Of a DNA stretch of 64,000 bases, positions 25,301 to 38,600 are shown piece after piece (position 1 is the stretch's first letter; each line of letters opens with the position of its first letter). A program made the position numbers and the translations under genes. The notes under the pieces were generated by a model. It saw only the letters and a program-made list of their open reading frames with translations, searched no databases and was not told the DNA's origin. The DNA lies in assembly GCA_013399695.1 (NCBI GenBank), contig VXAU01003702.1, forward strand, positions 162,738-226,737, written 5' to 3'. Source of the DNA: Formicarius rufipectus (lineage: Eukaryota > Chordata > Aves > Passeriformes > Formicariidae).

Positions 25301-27889
25301 GTCCTACCTACTGTTATGTGCATAGCAACCACTCTAAGTAGACACTCAAAAGTTATAGCAGGTGTTGAAATGCAGAAAAACTTTTGCTGTCTATGAAAGT
25401 CCTAAATGTTCATCAGATTTTAGAAAACAAAACAGAACAAGTGTATGGAAGAAAACCAAAGTGCTCTAGCATTTCTGGAGTGGTCTTAGTTCATGATGCA
25501 ACAATAATTTGTTTAATTAGGGACATGCTGGAAAATGGACGGAAAGCAATGTCTCTGAGTTCTTGCAAAATTCTCCAGCCATCCAAACAGTCTCAGTGAT
25601 TTTTCTGTTTCATCTCAAATTAAATCCAAGTCAATTCAAATTCATGACATCTGCTTTTTTTGACCATTGGACCATTAACACGCGACTGAGTAATGCCTCA
25701 GAGTTTCACAGGATGACTTTGCTCTGTGCTCTTGTTGCTACACTTGAGGATCTTTTAAGAGACTGCAGGGTCATTGTTTTGCTTTCAAAAGCCAGCAAAT
25801 GCTTAAATATTCTGTCTGGAACATTTTCCAAAGTGATAAGGACCCACCTCAAGTCACTGGATGATTAATAGTCTGGAACATGAGGACTAGTCACAGATCA
25901 GACCCTCCTCTAGTAGCAGCAGAATAATCCTTTACATCCCAAGGAACATGGAAGGGAGGCTGTTTTGCATGTGTTGAGGGCTGAACCAGTACATGGGTTC
26001 TGAACACAGCTATGATTTGGGTCAATGGACCACTTCAAAACCTAAAAGAGCAATGGTCATGTAGGATATAAAAAGCTGTTCAGCCACCTCAGATGTTTGC
26101 CCGTGAAAAGCATAAAAGCGTAGGTAATTCCTGAGTTAGATGGCTGATGAAGGGACTTTTAAAAATTAGTATGTTGGTAAGGAGTACTAACAGAAGCAGT
26201 TATGCCAAATTCCGATGCTGATGTACTACTGCATGTAAAACTAAATGACTTGCTCAGAGCCCATGTATCAGGGAAAAAATAATACTAGCTCTCCTGAATT
26301 CCAGTTGGGTCACCTAATCATTGCAACAGCACCAGGAGGTGAAATCTCGTGTTTACAGCCTGAATGATCAGAAATTATAGAAGATTAAAGTACCCAAGGT
26401 ATCCATACTCTTGGAGTTTTTCTAAAAAGTAAATTCTTCTTAAGTACCTTTGTGGTCCCCTTTTTAGTATCATTATGACCCACATTTTCAGCATTTCCTG
26501 ATAAATGATGGGCTAGTGTATTACTGAAATTGAAAGTGGCTTTTATGAAGATCTTGGCTTTTCTTTTAAAAAGTTTTGGAAAGCAGCATTTCAGAGAAGT
26601 GTTACAATCCTAATTTTCAGGGAGTTTTGAAAAGGAAGATTTTATTGCAGTCAGAATCCAGTGCAAAGCAAGTTTACACAAGCCACTCTGTTTGGCACAT
26701 TGTCTGGAAAATCCATAAGGCTGCTGGGAATGCAGTGTTTACCATACATTTCATATTTGTCCTTGGCAGCAGTTCCAGCAGCTCACATGACAGGGCAGAG
26801 TAAAGTAACTTTTGAATACCAGAAACCACACAGAAGATGCATACACATCTCCTAGTTTGTCTTAAGAACTCGAGTGCTACAGAAATAGAAAGCATTAGGA
26901 AAGTCGCAATAAAGAAAAGGAGAAAGGGCTGATCCTTTAAGATCTTTAAGCTAATCCTTTAAGTCATGTAGAGCTCAGTTCAGTAACCAGGACTTCAGTG
27001 GACATTAGGCAGGTAGAAGAGCTCTGAAGCTTGTAGTTGAAAAGAGGATGTCACATGTAAAAGCAGTCTCAATAAAGTCATCCCTTAGTTTCATGAGGAC
27101 TGCACTGTGTTTAAAAACTGCTCTAAAGCCTTGAGTGATTCAGAGACTGGATACAAAAAGGAGTTCAGGTGTTGAGAGTCATTTTTCTTCCTTTTCTGTA
27201 AGCAAGGACGGTTGTTTACCTTGTCTTACTGGCCACAGTAAAGGTCCAGCAAGATGACTATCACTCAGCTGAAAGACCTGTACACAGTATTGCTGTCTTT
27301 CTCCTCACAAGTTCTGAAGAATTCATTCTGCTATCCAGTCTCTCACCCTGCAGACAATAAACCCCCCAAAAAAAAACCAACAGAAAGACTTTCAAACAGA
27401 GCTTGAAGTTTCATCTGGTCAGATTTATTCTTTCTGATTCTCTGTGTCTACACAGACATGCAACACAGCAGTGATGGCAGCTGTTTACTGTGGAGTTTCT
27501 GGGCTAAAAATAAGTCAAAGACTTGTTTATTTCAGAATAATAACCACCACACCCACCCATTATCCCTGCTAAATAATGATGCAGAAACTGAAAAATGATC
27601 CTTACTTTTATACAATTGTATTATTACAGTCTAAATACAACATGCTCCACTGTAAAATAATTATCTACAGTGTGATTAAACATCTACTTCCTCCATTATT
27701 TCTCACAATTTCATAGTTGCAGGAAACCTCCATTCCTGATTTCAAAGAAGATTAAGGTACTGCATCATGAGGACTCTCTAATCATCCAAATGTCAAAATC
27801 ATCCAAATCCAATGTACCTGGTGATTTCAATTAAAATCATTAGATGTTTCAGTTGAAGTTGGAAAATAGTGAAAGACTAATGGTTATAG
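25301..27889. other. Unique AT-rich DNA, no gene seen
   Basis: Two overlapping + frames at 25384-25599 and 25563-25868 (71 and 101 codons) look no more coding-like than chance, and neither shows a domain. 27360-27380 holds a short C-run/A-run. No repeat family recognised. Confidence 0.55.
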
Positions 27890-27970
27890 AACAAAAAAAC
27901 CCCACAAGACAAACAAAAATCCAAGCCCAACCAACCAAACAAACCAAAAACCAAACACCCAAACCTCAAA
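27890..27970 (+). repeat. A/C-rich low-complexity tract
   Basis: The + strand is almost only A and C, built from AACC, AAAC and CAAACC words. It is one of several similar tracts in this window (31821, 32380, 37340, 57507 on +; complements at 1701, 2311, 44099, 50152). Confidence 0.85.
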
Positions 27971-30900
27971 TATCTGAACAGGCATGAAATCCTAAGGCAG
28001 GATTTGGGATCACCCTTTCCTGCATCTCAAGCAAAAGAATGTGCTAATGCTACACAGAATTAGATTCTAGAAATCTGAGTAACTGCAGAGCACCTATACT
28101 TGTGGGCAACTGCAGTGGAATCCAGGTGTACCTTGGTACCTGCTGAGGTTTGCTCACACTAGAGCAAAGAAGGTTAAATGAGGCTGATTTTGCTTCCCAC
28201 ACAAGCCATCCTTATAGCTCTCATCTAGTGTGACACAGGCTGAACTGTGAGGCATTTGAAAGTGGGGTTTCGGTAAGGTTAGAAGCGAGGAGTAAACATT
28301 TTATAGTTTAGTTCTTTAGTTTTGGGCCAGGATCCGATGTGTAGGAGAATGTTAGAGGTTATTTGGTTTTAGGCAAACTGCTACAACAATACTGGGTTGA
28401 GTCTGGAAGTTGAAAGCAATTTTGAAAGATAGACTAGAGCTTACAAGGGAAAACACTGCTAAAAAACATAGCAATTAAATAATGTGGACATGAAAGTATA
28501 AGCCTGGCAGTTTTACAGGGAAATAAATCACCATATGAGAAGGAAAAGTGTATGCTATACTAAGAAATGTTTAAGAAGTAGAGAAATATGAATTAAGATG
28601 GCTGGGTGTGACCCTCACTGTGGTGACATTTATGACATTACTGGTCATCAGCAGCATCAGTGACTGATGTAGCTCAGTGGAGTTTAAAAAATAAAACAAT
28701 AAAATATTCTCTACCACAGCTGCACAAGGTTAAACAGATAGATGCCTCAGATGGGCAGAAGTAGAGTTACTGGTAGTGAGAGAGAAAAAGAAAGGAAAGG
28801 CTGGGTGTCCTATGATTAATGTCAATGAGGACTTATACTATTGATGAATCACTCAAGGCTGAGTCACGTACCCATCCAGGACTCTGTCTCAAAAGCACTA
28901 GGAGGAGGCTGCATGTCATATTCATTGCTCTGGTCTGGAGGTTCCTGGAGCTTTTTTTGAAATGACATTAGTTATGTTGGAGGATTTGTATTATTTCTAG
29001 ACTAATAGCATTTAAAAAACACCTACAACACAAAAATAAAGAAAAAGTTAGGAAACTGCACAGAGCAAACAGAGTATGTCAAGAGGACTAGCTGAGACAA
29101 ACAGCAAATTCAAGAAGTGCTCTCTGCAAGGATCTCATAGTGTCTCATTATCTTCCTCAGTCTCCTCACTGAAAAGCCCCTGGCCTCAGGAAGACTTGAC
29201 AAAGGTTTGTCTGCTGGCATGCTTTCCCTTTTGATCATCATGCTAAGTGAGATTTCCTCATGCATTGTTATGCATCCATATCTGTCAGGAGTAATTTCTC
29301 CTATCTTGCCTTAAATTCATTTCTCTGGAGCCAGGAGCAATTTCATGTTGTCTGAATAATTAGCTTTGCGTGATGATCCAGGTCCATCCCTGCTGCTCCT
29401 TGTTCCTGTAGCACATAAGGGCAGCAATCTTTCAGTGGGTTAGACTGAGACTGAGCACTGCCAAATGGAAAGGGAAGGAAGCCTTCCTATTCTGAAACAC
29501 ATCTCTATAGCTTCTGACATGCTCAGGTCATCATACAAAACCCCTCTGCTTCTTATCAGCCAACTTACAATAGCTGCAGAGAAACATGATTTTTGTTATT
29601 TTCAGTGTGTCCCTTCATTAGGCTTAAATATAAAAGAAATATAAGCCACATTAGCTTGGCTTCTTGCCATGCTCTGTAGATCAGCTCAGGCAATCCACTG
29701 GATGAAAGACATTTGATTTGAAGGTTGTTTTAAAGAGTTGAAAAAAAAAATAAAATTGGTAGAACAATAATTAACAGAGATAAATTTTTAGTCTTGCTGT
29801 AGAGTTTTTCCTTAGGATCTCATAATTGCTACACAACTTCCTGAAATGAAGCTGCATTTAACTCCAGTTTCTATTAAACATTTTTGGGGTAGCCTTTTTT
29901 AATTCCAAACTGCAAATGGTTAAGCACTTACTTGCCTTATGGGAGTAGTTTGATATAACCTGGAATATATGCATGCATTCAATGAACCAAAGGCATAGCT
30001 GGAAGATGCTGTCTTCTTTTTCAGAGGAACCCATCTTAACCAGTTGAGTTACCTGCCTAGCCTGGCTAAGTTTCATGGAATTGATTCCTGCTGTGGAAAA
30101 GACTACAATTCCCAGTCTATTGTAGAGTAGAGCTCTAAAGACTAGCATTTGTTCTTAAACAGCCAAATAATACATCTCCACTTAATCAGTGAAAACATCT
30201 CCTTTAGCTCCAAGGCTGTGTGAAATAGAGTCAAGGTGCAATGTGGTATGTTGTGATTTTTGGCTTTTCACCTCCAGCATAAAGTCCTGTTGGTCAAGAG
30301 TTATTGTACAAGTAAATATTAATTTGGATGACTAAAAGGAAAAATCACTTAAGCATTCACTGTAATGTATTAGCTCCTTTGTGAGTAAGTACATTGTGAT
30401 TATGCTATATTGAAGTAAGCCAACTTGGAGAATTACTGCATTACCTGAAAATTCCTGAAAAAAAAAATCATCCATTAAACTTTATCCTCTCTGGGAGTCC
30501 CTATTAACTATGTGCACTGTGCAGAAGAATATGTTAAATCCAAAATATTTTCACTACTGGTATTTTAATCAAGAGAGAGACATCCCTCATGGATGTTTAA
30601 CTGGGGACTTAAAAATCTGCATTTAAATTGAGATTCTAAAATATACAACCCAAGAGATTCTGAGTACCTTTTTCAGTCATATTATACATGAAGAGCATGA
30701 TGCTTTAACTTATTTGTCATAACTTACTAGTTATCAGGAACCACATTGCAGAATTAAATAAAAAGAGAAATATGAGATCTGGGAAAAATAAAAATTACAA
30801 GGGATTGATTTCTTGCCATCTTGAATAAATGAACAATTCAGAAGTTAACTTTAAAGACAGCAATATAGATTTACCATGACTATCCTGTGTCATCCTTCCA

Positions 30901-31820
30901 CTGAATGGGAGCAGATATAATCAATTTGGAAAACATGTTGCATTCATCTTTCCTGGCATAAATTTCTGCACAAAGAGTAGCAAAGAGGTGAACTACTGGT
31001 TGCACAGAAATTTAACTCTCTGATATTTACCACAAACTGGTGCTGTCCTCCATGGGTATAAACTGGAATTACTGGACACTGAGCCAAATAACACAAGAAA
31101 AAACTCTGTCTCATTGGAAATATTTCCTTTAGCATTTTCCTGTGTTGTCAAAATTACTTATTTTGAGACAGTTAAAATGTTGCTCCTTGCAATGAGAAAG
31201 CAATTATATCCTTGGATCTGCAAAGCAAGTCCCATTCCCCAAGTGCTTCCCAGCATCAGACATCCTTTATATGTGTACAAGTTTAATCAGGGAGGAAAGC
31301 CAGTTCTACTCTGCCAGAACTTTCATCAGTTAGGTGAAAACAGGTTTTAAAAATAAAACAAAACAAAATGAAAAATCCCCACCATATCACCATAGCCTTA
31401 ATCTAGGAAGGGGTCTTATATCTTCTTCAACTAGTAGCTTGATCTGTCATCCATAAAGCCCTGGAATGACTCCTTAGCAACATCAGGGCTCTGCTAGTTT
31501 GATTTTTTGCTGCATATTAGTGTTTCCACTCCACAGCACAAAAAGTGTTTGCATACCTGAGCACTGGAATGTCAGAGAACCTTCTATCATCAAACATCTG
31601 TACCTAAGAAAAACGTAGCATGGCCCAGAAAAAGCAAATTATGCTGTATCTTGTTCACAAAATGTATTTATTAGAGCTGTTTGAGCAAAAACGTGAATAA
31701 TTCACAATCTTTTTAAGCTTATTAATGTGTTAAACTTACAAAGTTGAAGACAATGAATTTTTAGTTTGCTCTAGGATACCCAGAAGCTTTTACAATTTTC
31801 ACTGTGGATTAGAATTTGAA
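27971..31820. other. Unique AT-rich DNA, no gene seen
   Basis: No exon or repeat family recognised. The - frame at 29858-30148 (96 codons) has no domain. Several short A-runs occur (29739, 30458). Confidence 0.55.
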
Positions 31821-31895
31821 CCACCAAAACAAACAAACAAAAACACTAAAGAAAACAAAAAAAAACCCAAAAAACTAAAATCCCGAAGTAAAAAA
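31821..31895 (+). repeat. A/C-rich low-complexity tract
   Basis: AAAC and AAACC words with an A-run. Same composition as the tract at 27890, with no open frame of interest. Confidence 0.8.
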
Positions 31896-32379
31896 GACAT
31901 TGGCTTCCTTTGTAAAGATCTGTTTGGTTCAGCTCAATGTTTTTCTATCACATCAAGCAATGCACCTGTGAATGGGTGGTCACAAGAAGAACCCCAACTT
32001 GTTTTCTCCTCCCGCACTGCAACGTCTTCCTCTGCAGCTAACACTGATCTGCTTTTGCTTGTTCTAGGGGAGACTGATGAGAGAGGGCTTACATCTCTAT
32101 TCATGACAGGTAAAACTGGCAAGTCCACTATAAATCACTCTAGTCTGTGCTGGTTTTCATTTCAGACCACTTTGGCAATCTGTTGTTACTAATCCTCAGC
32201 AATTAGAATGTATTTGCAAAGTCTGTGAAGATTTACAGGTAAGCTAAAGTACAAAGTTTACATTGGAGCACATAAAAATCATATTGTAGGTTTGTATTAC
32301 AGAGATGACGTTGTGTGCCTGCCAATCATATAAACTATAAAAATAACAAAATTAAACATTAGATGCTCTTCTAATCATT

Positions 32380-32502
32380 AAAAAAAAAAAAAAAAAACAA
32401 ACCAAAAAACAAGCAAACAAACAAAACAAACAAAAAACAAACCAACCAACCAAAAAAACCAACAAAAAACCTCCAAACAAACAAAAACCAAATCCACCCC
32501 AG
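32380..32502 (+). repeat. A18 run followed by AAAC/AACC tract
   Basis: Begins with 18 consecutive A bases (32380-32397), then AAAC, AACC and CAAC words. The order, a pure A-run then increasing C, would fit an old poly(A) tail that has mutated and expanded, but no retrocopy body is recognised on its left side. Confidence 0.85.
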
Positions 32503-33422
32503 TGATAAACCCCTCCCAATTGCCTTAAAGTAGTTTAGTTATAGCTAAGTCCATGACAGATAAGCTCAGCAATCAATCTGAGACAGTTTCATGGTTGCTT
32601 TCCTGAGTATTGCTATAGTGAACAGATTCAAAGAACCTCAGTAACATGTATTTATCTTATTACCACACAATAATTTGTATCATATTTGATATCATATGCT
32701 AGTTTATTCTTCATCAAGACCTCAATCAAAGTTTTCTTCCACACACTGCTCCTAGAATAAGGCCCTTTAAGTCAAATATATTTCATTATTTAGCAACCTG
32801 TTATAGGAGTCCAACTAGGGTTTGATTAACTCAGTTAATGCTTTTCAACTCTACAGAAACAGCACCTGATAAGATCCCATTGGTGTCAGAAAACCGTATC
32901 AGGCTTGCACACATAGCTATTTTTCTATACAGTAAGGAATTGTAGCTTTAGTTATGAGGTTAGACCCCCACCCTAAATTAGGAACTAAAAAATTATAATT
33001 TCCTCTCTGACAACATTACTATGTAAGAAACCCCCACAAAAATAAGAATTAACATTTTTAAGATGTCCAAAGGAGTAAAAAATACATTTGCAACATCCAG
33101 CTTCATTTTCCAGACTCTCACTATAGCTAAGGGTGAGATCCTCATGTGGTTGTACTGAATTAGCCCCCAGAAAACCCCGGTTCTCTGCATCTGTAACAGA
33201 GAACTCTGATGGCACCTAGTGCCCTAATGTGAGCAGGTTAAACTGAGTGCCTAAAGAAAAAGAGCTGTGAGCCTCCCTTTAAATATGTCATGTCTCTCAC
33301 ATACCTACTTTGTTTATTATTGAGAAGGTGATGATTGGAATAATAAATAACAGCCCCCCCTCAAAAAAAAAAAGTCTAGAAATTGAAAATTTAGGATAAA
33401 CAATTGATATAAATGGTGATTT
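32503..33422. other. Unique AT-rich DNA, no gene seen
   Basis: No repeat or exon recognised. Two overlapping - frames at 32985-33215 carry no known domain. A C7 run next to an A-run lies at 33353-33373. Confidence 0.55.
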
Positions 33423-33560
33423 GGAAAAAGGAAAAAGGGGAAAGGAAAGGAAAGGAAAGGAAAGGAAAGGAAAGGAAAGGAAAGGAAAGGAAAGGAAAGG
33501 AAAGGAAAGGAAAGGAAAGGAAAGGGAAAAGGGAAAAGGAAAGGAGAAAGGAAAGGAAAA
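33423..33560. repeat. (GGAAA)n pentanucleotide microsatellite
   Basis: Seventeen perfect tandem AAAGG units at about 33441-33525, flanked by imperfect GGAAAAGG variants on both sides. All-purine on the + strand, all-pyrimidine on the - strand, so it could adopt a triplex structure. The FLSFP repeat peptide predicted on the - strand and the KGKER repeat on the + strand are translations of this array and are not proteins. Confidence 0.98.
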
Positions 33561-34083
33561 GCAAAGCACCTGGGCAAGGCTTTTGTACGTAGTCTTGTTG
33601 TAGAATATTTCATTGCTCTCAAACCACTGTTTCAAGTAAAAGTCTTCACTAATTGTTGTAAGTTCTGCTCCTGTACTGCAGCTAAGCTGGAGTGCTGAGA
33701 GCCACAAGAACTCTGCAGTGGTGTGGTGCTCGGTGTGCTGCTCAGTGTGGGCTGTATAATCCATCTTCACTTTCCAACAGGTTTGCAGTCCTGCCTGAGC
33801 TCCCTGCCACTGCAGTTTGGTTCTTCTTGGCGTATGTGTTAAATCTAGGTGTGCTTAAGAATTGTTTTGCCTTTGACTCCAGCATTGATGCATAAAGATG
33901 TGCAATTAATGACTGTCCCCACTCCTGCCTGGAAGGTCTTGAAAATGCCTCTGTAATGCTTTCTCTTGGATTACATGTAAAAATATATCACTTTGGTTAA
34001 CCAAAATATTTTATTTCTAAGCCTCTTTTTTCCCCCCTTTCTTATTTTCTTGGTGTTTTTTGACGTTTTTGTTTGTTTTGTAA

Positions 34084-34165
34084 TTTTAAAATAACAAAGG
34101 CTTTTTCAAAATGAGAATTTTCTTTTTAAAATAACAAAGGCTTTTTCAAAATGAGAATTTTCTTT
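34084..34165. repeat. Perfect 40-bp tandem duplication
   Basis: Positions 34084-34125 are repeated exactly at 34124-34165 with a period of 40. The unit contains AAAATAACAAAGGC and TTTTTCAAAATGAGAATTTTC. The copies are identical, so the duplication is recent or an assembly artefact. The unit is not simple sequence. Confidence 0.97.
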
Positions 34166-37100
34166 AGGAAATCAAATATGTGCATAAAATATAATTTTTT
34201 TCTCCTTTTAAATCAAAAGTATTTGCTGAATCACACAGTGATTGTCATATGTTTCTGTTTCTGCTCATTCTTTTTTCCAGCTAAATGTTCTGGATCAAAC
34301 TGTTGTTTTACAACTCTACTATATATAATGTCTGTTTTCAAGAGGTTGGGCTGAGTGACCAAGCCAGATTGGATGTAAGACTGAATCAATCACAGTGCAG
34401 TGGTCTGAACAGAGTGTTAATATCAGTTTTGCTAGCAATATGTGAACTTCAGTGTCTCATAATGATTACAAAATCCTTGGATTGCAGAGAGATTATACTA
34501 AACTGCAATGGCAATGACTTCTCTGACCTGTGTTATGGAAATAACAGAAATTCTTCCCTTATTCTCCCCAAAAGTAAAACAAAATGAGGAAAAGATATGC
34601 TTTCCCATACGTACAGCAAACATAACAGAGCATGGTCATAGTTTTGACACACTATGGCAATTTAATATTGTTTAGCTAAGCAGGGGTACAAATCCTTTTG
34701 ATGTTTTACTATATGTTACTTGCCGAGGATCAATTTCACATATTTTGCAAGTAGTATAATTTCTTTATGGATTATATCATAGCAGAAAAGCAAGAAAGGA
34801 AAGTCAAAGATAGGGAGCATTTAAAATGGGTCATTTGGCATAAGAATCAAATGCACTGGTGGGTAACACCTGAAGACTTGCCTACATGCTAGAAAGGAGA
34901 TCAAAGCTGTCATGTGTTTCTTTTAGTTTAAAGGCAATGGGAAGGGATAACTCACTTTAATAACTTCAGAAATATATCCAAAACTAAGCAACCAAAGCAT
35001 GGAAGAATTCAGGAAAAAAGCCAGTCTGTGTAGATTTCACATAATGTTTTGTAAGGAAAATAAATGAAGTGGTTCAACAGAGAGGAACACTGTAACACTC
35101 TTTTTAGTGAGGCAAAAACAATTCTCTCCAGACGAAACTACAAATGTAGAATCTTTCATTACATTTACAAGCGAAAAAGTTCAATTACTTTAAGTGCATC
35201 TCATCAACAAGATTTCCCAAAGCATTTGGCATTGACCTGACAGCCCCATTGATATCATTGCCCTACCTATACTGATTTCAGTACAAAAATGTAAAGTTCA
35301 CTGGTGAAAATATTTAAGAACACAATCTTCTGGGATTTTTTATGTGGCACAATCTCTAGGAAAGGGAGTGTGGCATATTGATGACTTTGGTGTTTCTGAG
35401 GGACCAGAAAAATTTAAGCAATCTCCAAGTGTATACTTAAAATTTCAGTTTAGCTCCTTGGGCTGCAGACAAAGGATAATTTTTGTATAATTCCTGAAAA
35501 GAGAAATTTTTGCACTACTTGTGATTTTTTCTCACATTATTCCATGACCGAGGTCTGTGTGTCTGTGTGTGTGTATTGCAGCTCCGTATTTCAGAGGCAG
35601 GGGAAAGAAATGTGATAAAATGCTGAACTGTCTTTTTTTCCAAATACCAAAACCCAGAGAAAATAGATTTCAGGCCATCAGGCTACTCCTGACAGGGGTT
35701 GGAAAGGTCTTTGCTCCTGAGATCATCTGTAACATAGCCAGTGATAAAGCACAGAGAAGAATGGTGAGCCTGTAGGCATTAGAGAGCAAGCCATGATTTT
35801 GAAACTCTCCAAATCTCTTTTTGGTCCTTTAAAAACAAACACACATAAAAAATTGAAGGTGGATTCCCGTCCTTGTGGCTCACAGCTCTATGGCTGTGCT
35901 TTACTCACTCCACTGACCTCTGTGACTGATTATAACAGTCTCAACTACTGACTTGGAAATGAAGTTCAGCCACCTCCTCTGATTAATTCCCTGCAGCAAC
36001 CACATCCCATTCAAATTACTGCATATTTGAGAAGAAGAAGCAAGTAATGATTTTATACCAAAAATCAGAGGCTAGAAAATTGCTTTGGAAAGCTGAGAAT
36101 GATTTCTTGGAGTCTCTGTTTGCAGTAAACATCACTCACTTTTAGTAACACAGTGCCTTTGGGATCTAATGAGTTTGGGAGTGTAAGTCCTAAACTGGAC
36201 CCAAGAAATTTTTTGTAGGTTGGACTGTCTCATTTTTGCCCATGTCACTGCTTAACAGTTAAAACCAGAGTGGTGACATCTCCAGGCTCCCTGAGCATGT
36301 GCTGCTTGGAAAACTTTGCCAGTTTGAACTCAGGACTTCTTAACTAAATTATATTTGCCTCAGTTTCAGCAGTGGAGAATTTTATAGCAGCACATTAGAA
36401 AAATACAGAATGACAGGAGTTAGTAAGATGTCTAGCAAATTGTCTCACCTTGGACTGCAAATCTATCAGGTCTCACTGGTTAAGCAGCCAGTTCCCCCAG
36501 ACTGTATCAGTGCTTAGATAGGCACTCCAAGAAGTGTCCATTATCAATTCAGTAGCCTTTCCAGGATCAATGAATCAATAATATGACCCAGCATGAGTGA
36601 CCTGAAGTGCAGGTAACACTGTTTTTTGGCTAACACATCAATCTCTGCTCTGGTTCCACTGCAGCCAGAGTATCTATGATGCTGTCATAAGAGCTACTTT
36701 ATAAAAATTCTCAAAGACATAAACTAATGAGTAAATTTTCCACTTTCATCCTCGAAGTACAGTACTTCTCCTAGCTTTCAAGGCCAGTCACTGTCTAATT
36801 TTAGCTTTATTTTCTTTGAACCTCTCTTTTTCCCCTCACCCTTTATTTCACATCACATAATCTCTAATCAAGTAGTCTTTGCAGTATCTTGCATTCTTTC
36901 AGATCTGTGCATTCCCCCACATGGTGGGATACTTCCCCCATCCCAATTCTCTTTATTTAAATAAAACAAAGCAAAAATGGCTTTCTCAAAGCAAAATGGC
37001 AAACTTGGGCAGACAACTTGGACAAAGAAATAAAATATGTGAATGAGTATGGAAAGGCCCTGCATTACCATGGAGAAGGGCAGGCAGGGCAGAAAGGAGT

Positions 37101-37339
37101 AATATATATCCAAGGATTGGCCTCACCAGAACAAACTATCCATTTCCAATTTAGATCCTTCTGTACTGAAAGTGCTGATGATTGGTCATGTGGATATTCT
37201 CAATATCTTAATCTGGACTTTCTGTAAAAGATACAGTCACTTATGTAAGGGAGGATGTCCTAAGAGAAGCTCTGGGACTGTACATCTGTCCAGCTCCAGT
37301 GTTAGCTATCTTTGTGATATCTTTGCATTGCAATACATT
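34166..37339. other. Unique AT-rich DNA, no gene seen
   Basis: No repeat family or convincing exon. The frame at 34285-34587 (100 codons) has no domain, and a short (GT)n run lies at about 35556-35573. Confidence 0.55.
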
Positions 37340-37532
37340 AAAAAAAACCAACCAAACAAAAAACAAACAAACAAACAAACAAAAACACAACCAAACCACA
37401 AACAAAAGACAAAAAAACCCCAACCAAACAACAACAAAAAAACCCAGCCAAAAACCAAAACAAAACCAAAAACCCAACCCCCAATTACAAACAAACAAAA
37501 CAAACAAAAAAAACACACACCAAAAAACTCAC
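37340..37532 (+). repeat. Long A/C-rich low-complexity tract
   Basis: About 190 bases of nearly pure A and C on the + strand, made from AAAC, AACC and AAACCC words. The asparagine-, lysine- and threonine-rich frames on + and the phenylalanine-, cysteine- and tryptophan-rich frames on - are artefacts of it. It is complementary in composition to 44099-44254. Confidence 0.92.
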
Positions 37533-37919
37533 AATTTTTCTGTTTAGTACAGAATTTTAATTTGTGACTTACAGGCAATTATGCTGCCTGCAGAATTCCT
37601 TTTCTTTCCTTGTCCTGAGAATATTTAGTGATGTTGATGTACTTTATTGAATTACGACTTTGTTTCAAAGGCTACACTTTGGAAAAGTATGAAACAATCT
37701 ATTCATTTGCAAAACTTTTCGTGCTGAGAGCTTTTGTACATATTAAGTCTTATTGTTGGTATTTAAATCTGAAAACTGACTGTCTGCAAAGGATGTATCT
37801 TCTGTATATTTTGTTGGTTTCCCAGCCCATATCTTTCACTCCTCCCAGTAGTTTTTGAAGCTATTTCATACGGTTATAATTTAGATAGCTAAAAGATATT
37901 AAAATCCCAGGAGCCTTGT

Positions 37920-38600
37920 TTGTGTGGATAGAAGACTGAGAGACAGATACTCAGCAGTAATAATGTTACTGGTGGAAAAGCAAGAGCTCTTCCCCTTGCC
38001 CACTCAGAGAGACAGTAGCCAGCTGGGCAGCCAGTGGGAAGCTTTGGATTGCCCAGCCTTAAACACAGTGTTCCCAGGCAGCAGTGGATTAGTACAGGCT
38101 ATAAAACAAAGCTGTGCTTGGGAACATGGGAGTTGTTGTTGGCTGGACTTTGCGAACGAAGATTTTGGGATAAGCCTGCGCAATGGATTTTTTAGGTGAG
38201 GCACAGGGTGCGCGGAGCTGACCCCACCCCCTTTCCTCCAGAGGTTCATCTTGCCACAGCCGAGCAGCTCGGACGGTGACAGCGAGTTCCTCCAGAATTC
38301 AAACCAGTGTCCTCAGAGGAGGAGCCGGCTCCACAGGTGGGGACCTACGCCACTTGGCCAACACCCACCGCCTCTCAGGTGCAAAACATTAAGGAAAAAA
38401 AAACCCAACAAACAGAAAAGCAATAATGTCAGGTTGTTGAGCAATCCTGGGAGCCCATGTGGGTCAGAGCACCAGGGGAAGACCTCGCCTTGTCCTCTCT
38501 GCCACCGAATGACACAAACGTGGCACTGCAGCCACGCCTGCAAGAGATGATCAGTGGCAGAACATGGGAGTACTATAAAAGGTGTGGGGTGTGGGAGTTA
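37920..38600 (+). promoter_or_regulatory. CpG-enriched patch with two TATA-like boxes
   Basis: The window is CpG-poor, but 38140-38540 carries about 16 CpG in 400 bases and is clearly GC-richer than its neighbours. On + there is TATAAAA at 38100-38106. At 38183 an ATG in good context (G at -3, G at +4) is followed by a donor-like TAG|GTGAGG at 38195/38196. A stronger TATAAAAGG lies at 38574-38582. It could be a promoter with a first exon, or the LTR and leader of an old retroelement, which would also give a TATA box, a donor and higher CpG. An A-run/A-C segment at 38395-38430 interrupts it. The 91-codon frame at 37924-38199 is not recognised. Confidence 0.3.

Noticed and set aside
33297..33770. 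157-codon - strand frame, the longest in the window
   Set aside because: Its middle is the translated GGAAA array (FLSFP repeats), and the flanks show no domain.
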